64,000 nucleotides of DNA from Strobilurus pachycystidiatus (lineage: Eukaryota; Basidiomycota; Agaricomycetes; Agaricales; Physalacriaceae). This document shows, in pieces, positions 19,587 through 30,970 of the stretch. The notes beneath the pieces were generated by a model. It was not told where the DNA came from, did not search any database, and saw nothing but the letters and a program-made list of their open reading frames with translations. The stretch covers positions 2,480,001 through 2,544,000 of the forward strand of contig JAHLMK010000004.1 in NCBI GenBank assembly GCA_019915135.1, read 5' to 3'. The first letter of the stretch is position 1. The number at the start of each line of letters is the position of its first letter. A program made the translations under genes and the position numbers.

Positions 19587-19849
19587 TGGCAGGGCTTATG
19601 CGCTGCCAGTGTCGTCCAGATGACGGTTGACGCGCGTCAATGCGCGCCAACGTCATCCACAGCTGTCGTGAGCCGTGGTGCATCGATCCGGTTCCGGCGA
19701 GGGTCGGAAATGAGAGAGAATAGATGAGAGAGGCCCCAGGCAGAAGCCTGGGGCTGGATGGCACGACCTCGTTGTCGTGCCGTTGTGGTACGAGCAGAGA
19801 GACGACGCTGGGCGTCATCCGATCACAATCCGGCAAGTGCCGGATCGTG
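19587..19849. repeat. Cluster of six perfect or near-perfect hairpins
   Basis: Successive inverted repeats lie at 19587-19608 (TGGCAG/CTGCCA), 19620-19656 (ATGACGGTTGACGCGC mirrored with two differences), 19734-19753 (CCCCAGGC/GCCTGGGG), 19760-19781 (GGCACGAC/GTCGTGCC), 19804-19816 (GACGC/GCGTC) and 19824-19849 (CACAATCCGGCA mirrored with one bulge). A structured RNA or a protein-binding array is possible. No Pol III boxes or coding frame are convincing. Confidence 0.55.
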
Positions 19850-20062
19850 TTCGGAACGTTGTTGACGGCCTCGGACTAAGAACAAAACTATCGGGATATG
19901 CAACAGTATCGCCTATGACTGCTGTCCATGTGAAATTGGGAGCAGTCTTTGCAGGGTACAGCAGGAACTGACCTTCCGTGGTGAGTCCCCCATCCGGGAT
20001 TCAATTTGACGTGTGTTGCATCCTGTTGCGACTCGGCGGCTTCGTTGTGCATGAAATTCGCT

Positions 20063-20218
20063 CTAGGTACCACCAAGTATACCCGTTCAACACCCGTACC
20101 CGTACCCGTTCCAGCGGTACTCGGGTAACGGGTATGGACTGGGCCAGACCTCGAACGAGCGAACACCCAGCGGGTAGAGTATCCCGATACCCGGGTATAT
20201 ACTCGTTGGGGACTCTAG
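20063..20218. mobile_element. Word-array MITE, TIR group B, 156 bp, GGGTA words
   Basis: The left end CTAGGTACCACCAAG and the inverted right end CTAGAGTCCCCAACGAG fit the group B terminus seen at 26213 and 32413. The interior is packed with ACCCGTACCC / GGGTA words in both orientations, the same word type as the group C elements. No clear target duplication. The stop codon of the minus-strand gene at 20215-20976 lies in its right terminus. Confidence 0.6.
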
Positions 20219-20976
20219 ACGTTGCCGTCTCCTGTCTCGACTCGTTTCTCCATGGCCTCAGTAACGACCTTGGGGGATTTCTTTGCTTTCTAAAGCAAAG
20301 ACATCAAGAGGTTACACTAAGAAACCGACAAGTAACGAAAGGACATACCTTGCCTTTCTCAACCTTATTTGGCTTGACATAAGCGTTATCCGGATGCATA
20401 GGGCGACCCAGGGACAAGCCAAGGAAGTGGGCGTTAGACGCCTTCTTGCAGCTGCTCACTAAAGGTTGAAGAATATGGGCAATGTGGTGTGTCGGCGTCT
20501 GAGGGTGGATCCCAAGAAGATGTACCAGCATCCCCACATAGAGGCAAAGATTGAAAAAGAACACCGCCATGTCCGTCGACACCTTGGAACCAGCCGGAAA
20601 GGTGTGAAGGTCATGGGCGACGGCCTAAGAAAAAACAAGGACAAGATAAAGTCAGGATCAGGAAAGAACAAAGCAAGGAAGTACGCACAAGGACTCTCAC
20701 CATGATCTTGTCAACATAGCCGGTGGTCTCCTGTGCCAGCTCGGGATTCGTACACGCCTTCTTGAGGTCCAGACGGTGGACCTTGAGAATGATAAGCGTA
20801 AGATGCATGCTGAGGTACATAAGGATGTCGGGCGTGTTGACTGGAGGGTTGTAGTCGAGCGCATAAGCAACAAGACCGGCGCCAAGGTCGCGCGTAGTGA
20901 TCAAGTCCTTTGCGGACGGAACATGCGGTGCTGTGGGAAGCAGTTTTGCGATGAGAGTCCAAGTTTTGGGAGCCAT
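20215..20976 (-). CDS. Hypothetical protein, three exons, alpha-helical
   Basis: Start MAPKTWTLIAKLLP at 20976. Exon 1 is 20976-20701 (TTRDLGAGLVAYAL, MYLSMHLTLIILKVHRL), exon 2 20624-20349 (VSTDMAVFFFNLCLYVGMLV, GLSLGRPMHPDNAY) and exon 3 20289-20215. All junctions are GT-AG and keep frame without stops, giving about 208 residues. Hydrophobic stretches in exons 1 and 2 could be amphipathic helices or weak membrane segments. The final codon pair, including the TAG stop (20215-20217), lies in the terminus of the adjacent MITE, so the original C-terminus may have been replaced. I do not recognise the family. Confidence 0.6.
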
Positions 20977-20989
20977 AATAGAAAAAAGG

Positions 20990-22080
20990 CAGAAATGAAA
21001 GGTCTGGGGACAAGTCCCAGGACCTTTTATAGTGGAACAAAGCTAGGCAAAAGAGGGCCCATCGAGCGACAGAAACCAAAAGGGGACTTTGTCACGACGA
21101 CCTAATACCCAGGATAAAGGTTTTGAGCCACCAAGGACTATGTCGCGAACAACATTTCATAAGTCAAGGGGAGATGATACGCAGGGCACTATTCCAGTAC
21201 TGAAAATGGGGAATTTTGCGATTCCTGAATAATTCAAAGACCTTAGGAACCTCCAGTCAAGTACCTAGGATAAAGCACGCAGGAGTTACTGCCTTGACAC
21301 GGGCAAGCCTCCAGGACAAGGTCCAGACGCCTAAACAAGTCCATTAAGACAGGCGCAATCGAAACCTTCGATCACCTTCATCCAAATATCCTTATCCGCG
21401 CATTGGATCTCTTTCAAGATTCCGTACCTTTGCGTGTACCTTGTACTACAGACTATGTGTTATAATCATTTGCACCCAAGGAGGGTCCAAATGTCTCCAA
21501 GCGGTTCAGTCAGAGCAACCCAAGACCTGCACACATCGACCCAAAGACCTGAAAGGTCCCGAAATAGTTCAAGGACGTCATAACTCTTCTGAGGGAATAA
21601 CCTTCAGAGTTGTCAAGAACTCCGAACCGACACCTTCCGCTATGCCGATTGATCATGATCCACAATCAAGAACCACCCTGAAAGAAGGGTGTATTACCAC
21701 TTTAAGAAAGCACTCCCCTGTGGCGTTTGCGCTCAAAAGAATGTTTTTGATGCTCTCAACTCGACCTATCCACAAGAAAGCAGGTGTCCGTAAGACCTTG
21801 CATCATAAAGATCTTAGATATTTAAGGATTGAAGTCCTTATTGGATCTTGATCTCCTGGGCCCAAGGATTGTACCATACCGCCAAGGTGGCGTATATGGC
21901 TAAAGGACCAAGCGCTCCATACGCAGTTGTTTTGACCAGGAATAGCTAATGAGAATCCAGTGCTTGTATGACTCAAAAGTCCGATGTATCCGATCCTAGA
22001 ATAGATGCTTACTCAGTAGGAGACTACCAATAGTATAAAAGGGCCCAAAGGACCCATATTTTGGGAGCTTAGATTCCCCC
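20990..22080. repeat. Diverged LTR-like relic (copy 2)
   Basis: Collinear with 17110-18162 through several short conserved blocks (see that entry), ending in a TATA-like AGTATAAAAGGGCCC at 22031. It lies upstream of the gypsy integrase fragment at 22815, so it could belong to the same element, but the 3' LTR at 23659-24019 is a different sequence. Sequence divergence between the two relics is large. Confidence 0.45.
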
Positions 22081-22814
22081 AATAGTCGCTAGTCAGACGC
22101 AGCCATTGTAGTGAATCTATTTTGAGTTTTGACTCATTTCTGCAAAGTACCCAAAGACCTCAAAGACCTTTCTAAATTTAAAGACATCAGGTGTTGTCAA
22201 GCTCCTTGAAAGACTCAAAAGAACTTTATTCTGACATACCAAGTCAAGTACCAACAAATCTACTTGATGTTAGAACCTTGTATTCGCAAGAAGGCCAGTT
22301 TGCAAGTGGTTTTGCCCTGCACTCACGCTCTTTTGTAAAGTACTTTTCTTTGAGGAACAAGTTGAGTTTGAACGAGTGTTGTTAATGTCTGAGACACCTT
22401 TCAGAACCTTTAGTCCCGGTGCAAGACACTAGAAGTTTGGTTTAAATGCAAGAAGGAGTCCTTATCGTTAGCAGTCCAGTGGCGTAAAACCTGCCGTAGC
22501 GGCCTGACGATTCCAAGACAAAGTTCTTGTACATCAGAGCACTTGATAAGTAGAAGCTACATTGCCTCGCGCTGTTTAAGGTCTTCATACGTCAAGAGGT
22601 TTGGCCTATGACTTCAAGGTTTTCTTGTGTCATTTCGATCAGAATCCCTACACCCTCAAAAACAACTTGTAGTTTAACTACACCGTTCGGAATACATCTC
22701 TATTTCTCCATTACCCAAAAGCACCTTATTCTTCTAAATCTTTGTACACCCCAGCTCTTCTTACAAGAAGTATTAGTTGTGATAAGGATTGATAGTGTGG
22801 TTAGACGATAGCTT
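22081..22814. other. Degenerate sequence between LTR-like relic and gypsy integrase
   Basis: No gene or defined repeat is supported. Composition and position suggest eroded retroelement leader or internal sequence. Confidence 0.3.
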
Positions 22815-23665
22815 CCTTTCAGAGGTCTATTCCAAACTTGCACATCAGCGTATCATTCCCAGACGGATGGACAGATGGAACACATCAAACAGGAACTGGA
22901 ACAGTACCTCCACGTCTTCACCAATCACCAATAGAACGACTGAGCATCCTGGCTATCCCAAGCTGAATTCTCTTACAACGACAAAGCCAGTTCGTCTACA
23001 AAGAAATCCCCCTTTCAACTGATGTATGGCATCAACTCCCTTTGAGGCACGGAACTCTGTACCGCCACTCGGAACGAGAGCGCGGACAAGTTTGTCACTC
23101 GCCTGGACAAGGCTTGGGAGGAAGCTCGCGCCGTCCTGGCGACCGCCGCCGCCACTATAAAGAGGTTTTACAACAAGAAACAACGACTGGACCCGGACTA
23201 CAAGGTCGGGGACAAGGTATTTCTCGAGACTACCAATCTCAAAATCAATTGTCCCTCTATGAAACTCATCGATAAACGATATGGGCCTTTCAAAGTTCTG
23301 AAGAAGATCGGTAGTGCGTCGTACCGCATTCAACTCCCCTCCTTGTTCAAGATACATAATGTCTTCAACACGGTCTACACCCGACCCTACGTTGAGGGAC
23401 TCCCTCACCAGACCTATACGCGACCCGACCCCGTCATCGTGGATGACAAAGAACAGTGGGAGGTCGAGAAGATTGTAGGGCACAAGAAGTTCCGGGGGCG
23501 AACCCAATACCTCCTCAAATGGAAAGGGTACCCCCTGGAGAAGAATACTTGGACGTACAAAGCGGATATTCAAGCGCCGGCCCTCCTCCGGGCTTACAAG
23601 AAGAGCGAAGGGATCGTAGCCGACGTCCTACCAGCAGGAAGTCAGTCCGAGGGGATATTGTCATG
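22815..23665 (+). pseudogene. Chromodomain Ty3/gypsy pol 3' end (integrase C-terminus and chromodomain)
   Basis: Reading through two nonsense codons and a stop near 23043, the segment gives the end of the integrase core (AYHSQTDGQMEHIKQELEQY, where the catalytic Glu position has the expected context), then DKFVTRLDKAWEEAR, GDKVFLETTNL, DKRYGPFKVLKKIG and the chromodomain (VEKIVGHKKF, YLLKWKGYP, NTWTYKAD). The chromodomain normally targets integration to marked chromatin. The intact C-terminal frame begins about 23259 and ends at 23664-23666, touching the 3' LTR. The 5' part of pol is missing. Confidence 0.88.
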
Positions 23666-24019
23666 ACTTGATTGCGCCACAGACGCCTAGCCAACCAAAG
23701 GCGGCGTCCACGCGAGCGGAAGCGACGTTATCACGCCCATCGTTGGGATCTATTCGACGGCCGTCCGTCGGTAGCACATGGTGGTGGAGCTCGACCGACG
23801 GGAAAGCGGGATCGGGCGAGATGGCGCAATGACTCGTGAAATGACTCGGAAATGAGTCAGAGGGGCGTCGAGAAATGTATAAAAGAGTCAGTAGTTAGTA
23901 GAGTAGTTCTTTAGAGAACTGTTGTCTTTCCCCCGGGATTCAATACACTACCTTTTACACCGCTCTCCAGTCGTTGTATTGTGCGCCCTCGCTATAGACA
24001 AATAGGCCCGACGCTGACA
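23659..24019 (+). repeat. Gypsy 3' LTR, 361 bp
   Basis: Starts TGTCATGAC and ends GCTGACA, giving perfect TGTCA/TGACA terminal inversions. It directly follows the polypurine string CCGAGGGGATAT and the chromodomain stop. It contains a TATA box (TGTATAAAAG, about 23876) preceded by three TGA(C/G)TC-type sites. The homologous 5' LTR was not found in the window. Confidence 0.75.
23829..23885 (+). promoter_or_regulatory. LTR promoter: TGACTC/TGAGTCA sites and TATA box
   Basis: ATGACTC at about 23829 and 23841 and ATGAGTCA at about 23852, spaced 11-12 bp apart, precede TGTATAAAAG at 23876 by 20-50 bp. The heptamer is the Gcn4/AP-1-like bZIP site, also present in the LTR-like block at 3333. Confidence 0.5.
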
Positions 24020-24397
24020 ATTACTGAGGGCGTGATACCGGTCAACTCCAAAGATGGGCGGGTAATCCAACTTGTTAAACAACATGCATTGTGCTGCAAA
24101 GGGGCTATGTTTTGTGATTAGTAATTCTACTGAGCATGTCTGAAATCAGCACGTTGACCTGGCGATGAAGTGTGCGCCTTGTTGCTAAGAAAGAGCTCGG
24201 TTGGCCTGTGAAAAGTATATTATATAAAACATCAAAACTATGGTGTCAGAGCTGTGACTATATAGAAGAGAATTGCGGCTGTGTGGAAGAGATATGTTAT
24301 TTCCAATGATACCCGGTGTGGTCTGTCTGTCCGATCAATCCACAATTACTCGGTCTAATTTTTGTGGAGGGCCATTGCCACTTCTTCCTGTACTACA
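24020..24397. other. Intergenic, no gene seen
   Basis: AT-leaning spacer with no coding-like frame. A TATATAAAA string near 24219 could serve the gene starting at 24398. Confidence 0.3.
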
Positions 24398-25146
24398 ATG
24401 ATGTCGGAGCAGCTTTTTGCATTTGCCTTAGCTGCTCAGCCTGATTGCCGGACATTGCGTCCAGTGCAAACGTCCTCACCAAAAGTAGCAACTCTGAAAA
24501 GTTGTGAACGACGAGCTGATTGGGTGTATGCTTCCTCAACACTATCATCGGATCGTCTGCTCATCTCTTGCAGTGCAAATGACCTGGGACGGCTGATAGC
24601 AAATAAGGAGATGAAGAAAAAGTACGATGCTTCGCAATATTCTCTGAAGACATCCGGATCCACAAGTCCTTTGTCATTGATGCCCACATCGGAACTCAAT
24701 CCAGCACTGGAGCCCGACGCTCAGCCAAAAGTGCCCGATCCCAAAGAAGACACCCCAGCTCCAGATGAGATTTGTCAACTGCGGAAGCTTGACCATCTTT
24801 TACTGTATGACTTTGTACTGACAAATATCTTGTAGGCCTTCGTAAACTACCTTCATGTCAACGACCTCAATGTGTACAATGTGAAGCCCAACTTTGCTTG
24901 TTGCGACCTCATTTCCGCAGCAGAAAAGAGATTCAACAAGTCGTTAAGCGTTAATGATCCTGCTCTCAACGGCGTCATGCTCTTTGATGCTCCAGGAACG
25001 TACCTTTTCTTTAACAATGAGAAATTTGTCTTCACTATTCAGATAACGTGGGTCATTTATGAATAATCATTGACATACTCATTAAGTTCAGTTTGATGGA
25101 CAAATTGAATGATAGTGTTCACAAAAACCTCAGTAACCTTCAAGAT
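24398..25146 (+). CDS. Hypothetical protein, multi-exon, 3' end reached by a MITE
   Basis: Tandem ATGs at 24398 and 24401 start MMSEQLFAFALAAQPDC. A GTATGA...TTGTAG intron (about 24804-24834) joins a second exon (AFVNYLHVNDLNVYNVKPNF, then CCDLISAAEKRFNKSL and VMLFDAPGTYLFF). A GTGGGT...ATTAAG intron (about 25049-25087) leads to a short last piece (FSLMDKLNDSVHK). The group C MITE begins at 25147, just after this piece, so the natural end is uncertain. The protein has no motif I recognise. Absence of stops in exons 1 and 2 suggests a real gene. Confidence 0.5.
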
Positions 25147-25660
25147 TAGTGAGTAGCTCGAGTTGGGTCCGGGTCACTTCACTGCTATCCTACCCAATTC
25201 TGGTGGCATACCCGCCCAGTCGGGTCAGGTGACGGGTACTCGCCTTACTCCTCGCGGGTTCCAAGCGGGTAGCGGGTTATCCGTTACCCGCCCTTTTTTG
25301 TCTTTAAAACAGCGTCCAGACGGCGTAGATTTGTTGTTATATCGTTTGCTACATGATTGGGGAGTTTGTGCCTGCAGATCCACTAACCTTATATGGTTAG
25401 CCAATTTGCAAGCACTAAATGTCCCAGTGTTATGGCAAGCCATGAGAATTCAGAATAATACAACCTTCACAATCTATATTCATAGAATAGTATTGGTACT
25501 TAGATGGTATTTGAAAATATGTATAGGATGGTGTGCCATTATGCGATCAAAATTGGGTAAGCGAGTGGGTCACGGGTGCTCGGTCTGTGATCTGACCCGT
25601 ACCCAACTGGCACCCGTATCCCAACCCAACGCGGGTAATCCGGACCCGTGCTTTTCACTA
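25147..25660. mobile_element. Word-array MITE, TIR group C, 514 bp, GGGT words
   Basis: Left end TAGTGAGTAGCTCGAGTTGG; the right end inverted reads TAGTGAAAAGCACG. GGGTA/ACCCG word clusters fill both ends and an AT-rich core separates them. The flanking octamers TTCAAGAT (25139-25146) and TCTAAAAT (25661-25668) differ only by three transitions, consistent with an old 8-bp target duplication. The left terminus matches the hAT element terminus at 15050. Confidence 0.7.
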
Positions 25661-26204
25661 TCTAAAATTAGACGCACATATGCGGTATTATAGCTGATGC
25701 CAATGGAGTACGTGAACGCTAGTCTATTTGTGACACATCTCATGTATTATAGGCTGTTTGTCATAGTGCAGGGGAAACGAAGAACAATGTGAAGCCCCAA
25801 GGGGTGATGTGTGGACTCTACATTAGGTGTATGTGCATCTGTTTATGCACCATAGCGGACAAAGCAAGCCAAAAAGTATAGTTATTATTATCTCGCCTTC
25901 ATGGCTGAATTTTTTTACAGGCAAAATGAGCTTATCAAAAGGGATATTTCCAATATTTTTAACATATATATGAGGCGTATGAAAAGCCTTATTCCTGGAT
26001 GGACAATTGAAATCCGCAACTTTGCTAAAACGTAAGTTGATCAATTTTTGTGCACTCATTCTAATTTTTTCGCAAATTGTGAATTCCAAGTTTTGCCAAC
26101 TTGTTCTAAGAGCTGGAAAAAGAGACGGACATTCTCGAAGGTACAAGTCTCAACTTTCTAACAGCTACTCGTGATGGCTTCCAGAATTTTTTCCATTCCC
26201 ACCA
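25661..26204. other. Intergenic between two MITEs
   Basis: No gene supported. A minus-strand frame at 25823-26146 has no stop but an AT-driven composition and is not called. Confidence 0.3.
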
Positions 26205-26212
26205 TGATTATT

Positions 26213-26651
26213 AAGGACCTCCACGAGTCAATACTTGAGTATACTCTTGACCCGTGACATGAGTACTCATGCTTCAAAACCAATACTCATGACTCTTCTT
26301 TGACTTGACTCATACGGGTACGGATCAAGACGAGTACGAGTTTAATGAGTCAATACTCACGGATACTCTTGCTTTTCAAGTATATATTATTCTATTTATA
26401 TAATGAATGACTATTATATAGAAGTTATTGATCAAATATTTATAGAGGATTCATAAAACATTCATTTAATCAAGGAATATATGATGATACACCTATTATG
26501 AAAATTCATGTCTCCAAAACTCATACTCGCGACCCATCTTTGACTTGACTCTTCTTGATCCGCGGATCAGAACGAGTCATACCCATGAGTATTATGACGA
26601 GTCAAGTATGCGAGTATACTCTTAACTCTTAATATTCATGGAGGTCCTTAG
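26213..26651. mobile_element. Word-array MITE, TIR group B, 439 bp, GAGTCA/ACTCATG words
   Basis: Left end AAGGACCTCCACGAGTCAAT; right end GGAGGTCCTTAG, an inverted match. The interior repeats words such as GAGTATACTC, GACTCATACTC and GAGTCAAG in both orientations around an AT-rich core. Exact 8-bp direct repeats TGATTATT flank it (26205-26212 and 26652-26659), as expected for a hAT-type insertion. Confidence 0.78.
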
Positions 26652-26659
26652 TGATTATT

Positions 26660-27370
26660 GCCCCGTTGCATATGGAATGTGGTAGGTTGGACCGCGAACT
26701 CTAAAATCGATGAGAAAAATGCAGCATATACAGAAATACAGCCATACTTATGATTCAAGCACCGACCACGCACATATTCCTAGTGAGCAGTTCATAAATG
26801 CCGACTACTCAGTTGGCGTTAACTTTAAAAAGTACGCACTCTCTGCTCTCCTCTATATGAACTAATATTTATTTAACATCAAAGTGTGGTGCTTCCTTTG
26901 TGGAGATTGCCTAGGCTGAAAATGTTAATTCACATGCCACATTGGCCATTGATAAGCCACCCAACTTTACCTGCTGGAGTACATCAATCCAGCTTTCAAC
27001 CTGCCCCCCGTCAAAGCGATTAAAACAGAGGCCGTTAGATGCCGCTCAGCTTCTCACTGCTACTGAGGCTCTCCGTTACTCCACATTGAAGCAATGATAT
27101 AGCCTACCCTTCATCGACACCAGCAATTCCAAGGTCGTTGCTTCTTCGCTCCTCAATGGCCTCGTTCTTCCGCACTGGCTTGAACCAGCCAACCTTCTAC
27201 TTCAAGGACAAGCCGCCGCCTTTGTTAAAAACGGGAAACCAACAACAGTCACCTCACGTAAACCTAACTCTGTTCACAGCAAACAGAGTAACATGTCCAT
27301 CGCCAAACGGAAACAGACGCACCAAAGTGCCAGGAGCCATCTATGAGAGATTATCCAACTCATGGGTCAT
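26660..27370 (+). other. Possible coding remnant broken by a solo LTR
   Basis: Between about 27100 and 27345 one plus frame reads protein-like (ASSLLNGLVLPHWLEPANLL, then QGQAAAFVKNGKPTTV). The solo LTR at 27371 interrupts the same region. The rest shows no gene. The family is not recognised. Confidence 0.35.
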
Positions 27371-28184
27371 TGTTAAGACTGTGCCCCAGACCAAGTCAAT
27401 CGGATGTCCGAAACCGGATTTCTCGGTAAGCACAGCACAAGCGGTGCTCCGAGCCTGTGAAAGAATAAGCGTAGAAGTGTTTGAAAGAAAGGAAAGGTAA
27501 AAGGTTTACCTATTCTGTATTGACACGTGTTTCCACACCTGCAACCCTATGGATCTTCGTCAAGCGGTAGTCCGGCTATCCTTTGGTTGTGGTGAGAGTT
27601 GCAGGGGGCCCAGTCTTGAGAATTGTCGGTGGTCCGGAATCAGGGCTGCCTGCGTTCAGCAGGTTGGTCCCTTGAATTGAGCCTTGAATCTGGGGGTCCG
27701 CCAAGGAAGAGCAAACCCAGAGGAAAGAGACAAGTGATGAGCTCAGAGGTCCGTAAGGACAACGCAAGTTGAAGAATGTAAGTCTTTACCAACGAGCGAA
27801 GTTCCGCAAGTTGAGTTTAGACAAGAAGAAGAAATGAAGATTAGACTGGAGTGTCTAAGTTGATATTTGAACTGAGGAAACATAGATAAAGTACAAGCGC
27901 TTAAATACTGGACTGAGTAGGTAGATGCATAAAGAGATAAGTAAGATCACAAGCGAAGGTTCACATGTATTGGGCAAAGGACAGCATGATTTGAGTCAAG
28001 GGTATGGCAAGTTTGGCTGTAGAGATGCTGAGTAAAGGATCAGGTGCGGAGGTCCGAGCGGCTCGGCTGGACTTGGCAAGACTTGGCGAGGATGGATGAT
28101 TAATGGGGTCACAAGGAGACACGTGATTGGCTGAGTAAGTCGGAGATCCGGTCCGATCCTGTGTCATGACGCATGGATATGACA
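27371..28184 (-). repeat. Solo LTR of a chromodomain gypsy, 814 bp, with TSD
   Basis: Bounded by TGTTAAGAC and GATATGACA (TG...CA) and flanked by exact 5-bp duplications GTCAT at 27366-27370 and 28185-28189. The same 814-bp unit at 54442-55255 is the 3' LTR of the minus-strand gypsy there, which sets the orientation. No internal sequence remains, so it arose by LTR-LTR recombination. Small frames inside are shadows. Confidence 0.9.
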
Positions 28185-30970
28185 GTCATCTTGACCAGGA
28201 TTTTGATGACCATGGGACCATTGCTTGTGTCCTGACGCATGGCACTATCGCAGTCAAAGCATGCCATTCACTACGCCAAGCGACATCTGACAAAACTCAT
28301 GTCTTATGCTGTAGACTGATAGGTGGCTACTTCCACATATACTCCCGTCTCATCAACTTGCCGCGTACGCCCATTTTCATCTGTTTTGTCTCTTTACCGC
28401 TAATCGCTGTGCCAGTTGCATCTACTCCCCACGACGCGTGAGACAAAAACAAATTTGCTGTCATCGTGGTTGATACGAAGAAAGACGAGGTTATACAACC
28501 CATGAAAGAATACAACGATTTCCTCACAAGCGTAGAAAATTAGGATGCGGCATACGTGAACTAGTTTTCACTTATGCATTTATATCACCCACAATTTGTA
28601 AGCTCAGTCCTTGTTTCTCCTTATCTCATATTTGATGTCTTGATAGCATTGGGGACGTCATTATCACATCTGTTTTCTTTCTTTTACTACGCTAAACGTT
28701 AACGTTGAGAATGACCTTATTTCAGAATACGTCCATTACTCTCATGTCTCCGCTTTTACTTTTGCTCATCCACTCCTTCTCATGCTTCAATATATCGATA
28801 CCCTCAACGCACATCACGCTTCATGGCCTGCATGATTTAAGGATCCAAACGGCAATGTCATTCTCTCATGGTTCACCGCTCACTTCATTAACTGCTGATG
28901 TGCACATTATTTTAGAGACGTAGAATCACACCTAACAAACAATACAACTCTTAATACTCTGAATAAGAGTAACGTTTCTGCGAGTTTTGGAATATTGGGT
29001 TTTACAATAGAAAATTAAGCTTGATTCATTACAACACTACACTTGAAAACAAGGTTCTTGCATAATAGAAACGTAAGTGTGCACAAAGTGCGAGTTTGAA
29101 AGGGATGGTAGGAATTTTGACCAATTGACAAATTGTTTGATTTTTAGGGAACAATACACAAGCCTCTGAACTTAAACTATGTGCCTTTCACAATTCTCGC
29201 ACTAAAGGGATTGTATCAAGAACACAATAATTTATTGCCATACTTAGTATATTTCTTGTAATCTTGGTATAAGCTTATTCTTTGAATTTTAGTGTTTGCG
29301 TGGGTTTTAAACTAAATTGTGCTTGTATTGCACTTGAACTTGCAAGAGATTATGCTGGTTAACGTTTTTTGCAACTGAACAGTCCTCTCTAGGGAAAAGT
29401 TGGCTCAAACTGCAAAGTCTCTGTAGTGTCTCTAGAGAGATATTATGCTCAGAAATACCGCCTCTAGTACGTTAAATTTAATGAATTTTATTCTTTAATT
29501 AAGTTTACTTTTGTTCTAAACCCTTACTCTTAATGCATTAGGTTTATTTTTTAATTTTTAGGTTTGACTCGAATTTGAGTTTCTTTGAGTGCATGCAAAT
29601 CAGATTCGATTTTGTACAGAGTTAAACTACAATAGAGCTTTGTGGGCTCATGGCTGCAGATCACTAAACTAAACTACTATACTGTATCAACATTTCTTTT
29701 ATACAAACTGGTCTCTATTGTACATTAATCTTAACTTACTAACTAGTAACCACTTGATTTTCACACTGTAGACACCAGTCTAGACGCTTCCATTTTCTTA
29801 TTATGCCAGTTTATTCATGACAAACCCTCTAGAGTTAATTCACGTTGACAAATGCCAAGCTTAGATTGCAACATTCTTGCGTGCTTTCAGTTGAATCTTT
29901 CACATGAGGTTCATCTTTTCTTAGCTTTTGATTGTTCTTGGTGCTTCTGTACGATTCGAACTCTTCAGATTGCGTCATCAATTTAGTCTCAATTATTTGA
30001 TTGAGTCTAGAGTTTTATTTTGTTTAAAAATTCACTTTAAGATTCATAATAGATTGTTGATTTATTGTTCGCAATCTGTCTTCTTGTTTCAATCTTTACT
30101 GATTTCAAATTAGATTTAATCATCTGAAATTTGAAAAAATCTTAGTTTCTTGATTCTCAACACTTTTGGCATACTGTGCATTATTTATGAAGAACACCTG
30201 ATCATTTTTATCTTTATTGACTTTTTAAAGAGCTCGGCTGTCAGTTAATTTTGTGCTATCGTGAGTTCTAGATTCAAAATTTCAAGGAGATAGTTGTATC
30301 TTGTGATAGCATTACTGAGTTTTCATCCCCATTTATGCTGACTTAGACTAGTCTGTAGCGTAACCCCATTCTACTCATTGTTAGGAAGTGAGCTAATCGA
30401 GCTCTAATCTTTTATGAACAATATTGACAAAGTCAAGTCCAAATTATTTGAAACTCGAGTTCGTTTCTTAAACGAGTCCTCTTTAAGAATGTGTATATGA
30501 TGTTAATTTAATAAATCAAGTGGACACTTTGAATGATGATATTTGAAGATAAATTTCTTCTGGAGGCTTATTCTTGCCCTAATAAGATCTTCGTATTGTC
30601 ACTAGCAATCTTACGATCTTTCGTCAGATGTATGGTGCATTTTGAACTTGAGTTTTTTTAAACATTGCAAAATTCTCAGTTTTTAGGCTCAGGCGCGCAT
30701 AAAGCGTGTCATCTCCCTTTAACTTTTGATATGTTATCTGCAACATCCAGATCTTCATCTTGAACCATGATTCATTTCACTTATTTTTCTGGTTCTTTCT
30801 TTGGGTTTTGTCTGCACGGATGCAATCCCAACTTTAGTTGACGCAAATAAAGTGCTCGCTGGATCTTCATGTTATCTTCACAACTTGGTTAAATAATCAG
30901 TGGTTTCTGGTCAATTTTTCCCAGCACCTGCTAATTATTTCATTCTCAAAATTCTTTTACACCTCTCATA
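28185..30970. other. Long AT-rich intergenic region, no gene seen
   Basis: Nearly 2.8 kb of AT-rich sequence with only short frames. I found no transposase or RT motif, RNA gene, tandem array or TIR pair. It could be a heavily eroded element or a host intergenic region. Confidence 0.4.
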
